Shown one piece after another: positions 58,033 to 64,000 of a stretch of 64,000 bases of DNA. The DNA is taken from NCBI GenBank assembly GCA_963682055.1, contig OY821743.1, positions 16,155,566-16,219,565 on the forward strand, in the 5' to 3' direction. The notes under the pieces were generated by a model. That model had not been told where the DNA came from, made no database searches, and saw only the letters and a list, made by a program, of their open reading frames with translations. Made by a program: the position numbers and the translations under genes. Within the stretch, counting starts at the first letter, position 1, and every line of letters begins with the position of its first letter. The DNA is from Primula veris. Its lineage: Eukaryota; Streptophyta; Magnoliopsida; Ericales; Primulaceae.

Positions 58033-61000
58033 ATGACAGAAAAAGACCAATCTGCTACTGATGAAGCTGAGACCTCAATTAAACAGCAAATTAACGACAA
58101 CCCAGATGATAAAATTAAGTTTAATGAAAAGGGTATTGATTTGTTTAGAGATTCGGATAGTTTCTCCGATCAATTGGAGTCGAAGCCACAAAAACTAGGG
58201 TTTTCAGGATCTCAGGAGCTAACTTTAAGCTATTTATGTGATAATTCAAAATTGGGCTTTTTAGATAAAGAAATTGGTGATAAAAACTTGGTTATTACTA
58301 ATAGTAGTAGCTATAAAGGGAAAGAGATAGTTTCTTGTGGTGAAGATTTAGATGATAATCGATGGGTTGAGAGGGATTTCCTTCAGTTGAATGGGAATTC
58401 TTCGAAAAGAGAGGTCGAAAGTGACGAGGTTGAGAGGGAGGGTAGTGAGAAGAAGCCTAAGATCGAGACGCTTGACCTCTCTTTATCTCTCCCTGATGTT
58501 TCCCTCTCTCTAGGAGGGTCGGATCCGGCTTCCAACACCGGTCCACGAGAAAGGCCTAATTGGTCTTCACAAGCGCCGTCGAACAACAATACCCAAATGA
58601 CCTTTTCGAACGATTTCACAACCGGTTCCATGACTATGTCGTATTCGCATTCCCACCCTTTCTCTCACAACCCTAGTTGCTCGATGACTCGAAACTCGAC
58701 CGACTTTGACTACTCGATGGGTAGTCATAGGAATGATCACATATGGAATGCTGGTGAGGGGACTAACGGGTCGGTTCATAGCCGGTTTAGGCCTGTTGGA
58801 GATGGTTCCGTCGCTTTCTCGAATCAAGGGGGTAGTGTCTTTTCGTTTATGCAGAACCGAGGGACTAATAAGGATAACAACAATAATAGTCTCCATAATG
58901 GTACGAGCTCGGATAATCTTTCGTTTTTTCCTTCTGAGTTGCCTGCAAGGCCGAAGATGGATGCCCCTTCGGGTGATTCTAGAGGTAGGGGATCGGAGAG
59001 AGAGAGGTTGAATGGAGGGCAGCCACGTAAGCTGTCTACTCCTGAGAGGGTTATTCGGCAGATTATATCCGAGTCTGTACCTGTAATGTCACAAATTGTT
59101 CAAGAGCTCACGGAGGAGACTATAGATTCGATGAAGGAATATTTAAATACTCTCATTTCGTCACCCGAGAGGAGAGGAGAGATAATGAGCCTTCAGAACC
59201 GATTGGATTTGAGGTCTGATCTAACTAAAGAAACCCTTTTGAAATGCTCGAAAACCCAATTGGATATTTTGGTTACTATAAAGATGGGGCATGTGAGTTT
59301 CTTGAATGGAAAACTACGTATACCCGCGAATGAGTTGGTCGAGATTTTTTTACTCGAGAGGTGTCGAAACGTGAGCTGCAAGAGGGTTTTACCGGTCGAA
59401 GATTGCGATTGCAAAATTTGCTCGAATAAGAAGGGGTTTTGTAGCGAGTGTATGTGCCCAATTTGCTTTAAATTCGATTGTGCCAGCAATACATGTAGTT
59501 GGGTGGGGTGTGATGTGTGTGGCCATTGGTGCCACATAACTTGTGGAATAAAAAAGAGTTTAATAAAACCGAGCTTAAAACCAAACGGGACAACAACAGA
59601 GGTTCATTTTCATTGTCTAGGTTGCGATCATGCTTCAGAGATGTTTGGGTTCGTTAAGGATGTTTTTATGAAGTGTGCTATGGGTTGGGATTTAGAGACA
59701 CTTGTTAAGGAGCTTGATTCTGTTAGGAAAATATTTAAAGGGAGTCAAGATTTTAAAGGGAGAGAGCTTCGGGAAAAGGCCGAGGAAATGATAATCAAGC
59801 TTGAAAGCAAAATGACGTCTCCTTCAGATGTGTGCAACTTAATCTTTCAGTTCTTTAAGTGTAAGTATTTCTTCCTTACTTTGTTACTGACAATGCATTT
59901 AAGTTTTCAATACTTTTAGAAATCTTTCAGTTCTTTAAGTGCAAGTCTTACTGTCTTATTTTGTTACTTGTAGTTAGTTTTATTTTAAGTTTTCACACTT
60001 TCAGAAGTTGGGTCGGCTGGTCTTTTCTTCATTAGTTTTAGTGTTACTAGATATTCTGTTTGCTACGTTTTTGGTATTTAGTATTTGGAAACATAGATTA
60101 GTAAAATGTTACTCAAAAGAGTTTATCCTGACTTAGTCTGTTTGGGGTTTTATTTCTGGAAAACTATTTAAAGCATGTACCTAGGCAGCCACAGCAGATA
60201 TTCCAGACTAGAATGATTTTCCTCAGACCTGATTTCAAAAGAGACAAGTTGATTGATGCGTGCGGGTGCACGCTCACACTTAAGTTTACCATTTACTTGT
60301 GTTTTAATGGTGGGTCAATTGACTTGGTAGAGTTTCTTAATTTGAGAATAATTTGCTAAACTGAAAGTTGCCTAGATTGGCATTTTTTTTAAAGTCTACA
60401 GGAGTATTTTTTAATTGGGTTAAAAGTACATTGATTTGTTTTGGAAGTAAAATACTTTAGTTTTTTCAATACTGTGGTAGAGATACTTTGTTAATATCAC
60501 CATTCAGAGTATTAACAGAGTTGTCCTATATCTACCTGTACATTCTCTTTTAATGATTTCTTTCTTCATTTTGTTTGACATTTTATTCTTCTTTACTAAT
60601 TATTTCACCTTAGAGAAAGTATTAGGTACATAAATAACTTTTCCTAATTCAACTTATAAGTTAGAACTAAATGAAGAAAAAAAACTATTAACATAGATGA
60701 AGCAGCAAGTCTTGGTACTGTTTTGGTTTCCATGCCTATATGAACTGTCATTGCTATACGGTGTATAGTTTAAGGACCCATGAGTATATGCAAAGATAAT
60801 TTGTAACTTTTTTATGTTGCCATGATTAGTTGTTGGCTGACTTTTTTAAATTATCTTTCCTTTTAAGGAGTTGAACAAATTTCATTATTGCAACCTGGCA
60901 AATTTCTTGCACTTCTTTATTCCTTTGCTTTTAGAAGTGCTTTACATATAATAAGGATAATTGGTGCACTTCAGAATGGCATGAACAAAATACTTTTTTG

Positions 61001-64000
61001 TTTCTTTTATGTTTTTGAAACTTATAATCTGGTTCTAAAAAAAGAAATACCGCTGAAAATTTATTAGGCTGATTATTATTGGAACAGTCCTGATAATTCT
61101 ACATTTCTGAATTTTTTTAGTGAAACTCTCAAAAGTTATGCTTGATAGTTGCCTAGCCTTAATGTTTATGCTGACATCGAAGTTACACTGGAAGTGTTTG
61201 AGACTGTAGGTGTAGTTCTTACTTCCTTCGCTGGCAACTTTTTTATGTTAAGTTTTCAACACTTTTAAAGGTTAGATTTCTTGGTATTGTTTTCTTTGAT
61301 TTTATGGTTTACGTCTTTGGAAAATTGTCTTACATCTTTGTTGTTTTTTATCTGGAAATCTTGACCTCTTTTTGAACAGTTCTTTGGGTAGTTTACCTCC
61401 GGAATGCAAACATATTATATCCCAAGCAAAATTTTAACTGTTGAAAACCTCTCCCCAAACATTCTTCGAAAATCTTGACCAAAGCGCAAACCCCTGTGTT
61501 CAAGAAAAAAGATGATTGATGATAATTTTTGCTGATAAATATACTATTAGTTTGTTTTATCATGATGGTCTGATTTAGTTGGTAAAGTTTCCTAAGTTGA
61601 GACTGATAAAAAATGATTGGGTGTTACACAAGTAGCTAGAACGATGGATTGTTTATTTTGTGTATGAATACAAAAGTCTATCGAAAATTTATTTGGTCAA
61701 AAGTACACATTTTTTTATACTGGAAGCTAACAATATAGTCTTCCGTATATTATGTTCATGATACATTTTAGAGTTCATCATTCTGAGTATTAGTAGAGTT
61801 CCGTTACATGTACATTCTCCTTTAAATTCTAATCGTGACAGGGGGTTTCCACCGCAACCCCACAATTTACAAAATAAAATAAAAAATTAGTAGTTTTTTT
61901 CAAAGTAATTTATAAATAAAGTATTCTCGCAACCCCTTAATATTTTTTTGGCAACCTCTTTCAAAATTATATATTGTTTTTGCAATAACCTACTATGATT
62001 TTTATGCAGTGATATTAATACTACTAAGTACTAACATAAAAAGATATTGCAAGTGTGCACTAAAGATAGCACAAGGGCTAATATGACACGTATATGGTAA
62101 CAATAAAGTAATAAATAATAACTTAGTGTAGGTCAGTGGGTGTAAGTTTTTAAAAGAAACTTTTGGGTTTTACATGCAAGATATACCATCAAATCTAAAT
62201 CGTTAATATTAGTTGGGGGTTTATTTATAAGATTTTAGTTTTAAAATCAAGGTTTTATTAAACAATTCCATAGGGAAACGTATCCCATAGGAACAAAACA
62301 GATTCTTTTGTCTATTTTAATTTCTTATTTTGATTGTTTAATTACGTTTTACTCTATGCTTAATTAGTTTTTTTTAATATACTATAAGAAAATTTTGATG
62401 ATTGGTATTCAATTGATTTCCCTTGTTTGAATATCAGAAAAACATGTTAAAACGAAAATCAATCACGATCGATTGATAATGATGTATTTCGCAAACGATA
62501 AATTGCTCAAACTAGCAACCAATCAATTCGTGAAGATTTTCGAAATGTGAAAGAACGCATAGTTTCATTTAAATAGTTGTTTAAATCACAGTAAATGTTT
62601 TTGCACAAATTATTTTTGAATTTTGGTATTATATACATGTAAACTTGGGTATTTTCCGTTTTTATACATTAAAAAATATTATTTGTTTTAATTTCGCAAC
62701 CCGAAACATTTGGTCCTGGCTCTGCCCCTGCATATTCCCTTACATTTTTCTCCTCATTATAGAATTATACTTGGGAGAAGTTACAAACTTAACTTTGTTA
62801 ATTGAACTTCAAACTTTGATTAGGAAAAGAAAAAAAAAACTAAACAAAGAATGAAGTATCAACTTTTGGTATTTTTCTCGTCTTATATGAAATGTCATTG
62901 CTATGTAGTTTTAACAATCCATCTAACTATATGCAAAGTAGAGTGAAATATTCTTACGTTGCCATGATTAGTTGTTGGCTGACTTTTCTGAATTATTTTA
63001 TGTTTGAGGGGGAGTTGAACAAATCTTAATATTGCAACGAGCTGGCAAAATTCCTGCTCCATTGTTTTTGTTTACTCCTTTTAATTTAGAAGTGGTTTAC
63101 ATTTAAGAACAATGTGTTTCTTTAAGATTTTCTAAACTTTTGACATGTGTTCAGAAGAGTTATACTGGAGCAATCCTGAGAACTCTTAAATTTCCGAAGC
63201 CTACTGAAACTAATGCTTGCTTGTTTAATATCTTATATTTGTTCGGAAATTGAAATAGCTGTGAAAGCATATGATTAGAGTTTCATTCTGCTCTATCAAA
63301 AAGTATAGCTGATAAATCTGATAATAAGCTAATGAAACCCTTATTTTGCATCCAATAGGTTATGCCATTGATTTTTGTGCAACAGGAGTGGTTTTTGCTA
63401 TTTACTTTTTGTTACTTATTTCAAGTCGTAGAAACTTCGAAATGATATCAAATTATTTTATTTTTTGTTAATTTTTTTATCTTTATAGACACAGATGGCA
63501 TGTCGGAGTTCCCCTCTTCCAGCACACCACCGAAAGATCTACCACCAATTACCCAAAAAACCCTCCAAAATCAATCTTTCTACAACAATACCCCAGGTAA
63601 TTTTAACCTCGATCCAATCCTTAACAATCTCCACCAAAGCAACAACCTCAACATTAAAGATGAATGGTCCGTTAAGGCCCCAAGTAAAAAGGAAAACAAA
63701 GAAATAGACGGGTTTGACAGTCTAGAGAGTGTCGTGAGGATCAAAGAAGTGGAGGCGAAGATGTTCCAAAACCGTGCTGACGTGGCAAGGAGGGAGGCAG
63801 AAGAGTACCGTACGATGGTGAGGATGAAGAGTGAGAAGCTTGACGAGGAGTACAGAGAGAGGATTGCGAAGTTATGCCTAAATGAAACGGAGGAGAGAAG
63901 AAGAAAGAAGGTGGAGGAGATGAAGGCTTTAGAGAACTCACATTGCGATTATTACAAGATGAAAATGAGAATGCAGGCCGAGATTGCGGGATTACTAGAC
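58033..64000 (+). CDS. OBERON3/4-like PHD-finger protein (partial, runs off window)
   Basis: Exon 1 is 58033-59860 and exon 2 starts at 63489. Donor AAGT|GTAAGT and acceptor TTTATAG|AC give phase 1, reading FQFFKYTDGMSEF. The ATG at 58033 opens the frame; an in-frame TTG 12 bp earlier is not a start. Order: long Ser/Asn-rich N-terminus with LSLSLPDVSLSLGG (~155); conserved OBERON region (STPERVIRQI, ~335; ETIDSMKEYLNTLISSP); PHD-type Cys/His finger (~453-536: CDCKICSNKKGFCSEC, CDVCGHWCH, HFHCLGCDH); then a Lys/Glu-rich coiled coil in exon 2 (VRIKEVEAKMFQNRADVARR). At least 780 residues, so closer to OBE3/OBE4 (TTA1/TTA2) than to OBE1/OBE2. Known members are nuclear and needed for meristem and root initiation. 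The C-terminus is missing. Confidence 0.92.
59841..59960 (+). repeat. 80-bp tandem duplication of the OBERON exon 1 / intron 1 boundary
   Basis: AATCTTTCAGTTCTTTAAGT occurs at 59841 and again at 59921. The first is followed by GTAAGT (real donor), the second by GCAAGT. Downstream bases (ATTTCTTCCTTACTTTGTTAC and CTTACTGTCTTATTTTGTTAC) also match. Confidence 0.9.
59861..63488 (+). other. Intron 1 of the OBERON-like gene (3.6 kb) with internal duplications
   Basis: Built partly from repeated blocks. 60829-60965 parallels 62965-63115 (GTTGGCTGACTTTT, GGAGTTGAACAAAT, TTTAGAAGTG). 60480-60560 parallels 61755-61820 (TTCAGAGTATTA / TTCTGAGTATTA and TGTACATTCTC). The exon 1 end is copied at 59921. 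An hAT-like element occupies 61839-62730. Confidence 0.8.
61839..62730. mobile_element. hAT-like element in the OBERON intron
   Basis: Left end CAGGGGGTTTCCACCGCAACCC, right end GGTCCTGGCTCTGCCCCTG (inward CAGGGGCAGAGCCAGGACC). Only CAGGGG is shared. Near both ends GCAACCC(C) motifs recur. No transposase and no matching 8-bp flanks. Confidence 0.5.

Overview
This 64-kb window is nuclear DNA of a flowering plant, most likely a eudicot. It is AT-rich, intron-containing and full of transposon remnants. The genes are plant-specific: a TMK-type receptor kinase, EG45/plant-natriuretic-peptide-like proteins and an OBERON-type PHD-finger protein. A GC-rich segment of plant mitochondrial DNA is also inserted. 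I cannot name the species; an asterid is a guess only.

Layout. (1) 1-2.2 kb: promoter side of the first gene, with a ~180-bp tandem repeat and a poly-C/(CA)n tract. (2) 2.29-10.08 kb, plus: a complete three-exon TMK-like receptor kinase (936 aa). Its introns carry duplicated exon-boundary copies, an hAT-like element and a tRNA-Ala-like relic. (3) 10.4-16 kb: gene-free, with one foldback MITE. (4) 16.0-25.3 kb, minus: two tandem EG45-like genes. The distal copy (23.5-25.3) looks intact. The other (16.0-18.9) has a frameshifted signal-peptide exon and an hAT-like MITE almost abutting its ATG. A CACTA MITE and another hAT MITE lie between them. (5) 25.9-36.7 kb: a Ty3/gypsy tail fragment, a decayed MULE transposase split by a probable ~1.15-kb copia LTR, a tRNA-Ser-like relic and a broken GRF zinc-finger gene. 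(6) 37.8-46.0 kb: a ~20-bp-period array, then a decayed Ty1/copia element (minus) with 221-bp near-identical LTRs. An unusual 170-bp direct repeat flanks it and a second copy of its own leader lies outside the 3' LTR. (7) 47.2-50.9 kb: an NHP2 pseudogene, two more short-period arrays (one changes orientation in the middle) and a Stowaway MITE. (8) 52.2-55.1 kb: a 1.27-kb foldback element, a mitochondrial insertion with a group II intron domain V and a tRNA-Glu relic, and an hAT-like element. (9) 58.0-64 kb, plus: an OBERON3/4-like gene that runs off the right edge.

Only three loci look functional: the TMK-like kinase, the distal EG45-like gene and the OBERON-like gene. They are not a pathway or operon; each is an independent plant gene. 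I found no convincing new enzymatic or defence system. The most unusual signals are structural: repeated copying of exon/intron boundaries within the two large genes, the abnormal ends of the copia element, and several unrelated arrays with a similar ~20-22-bp period.
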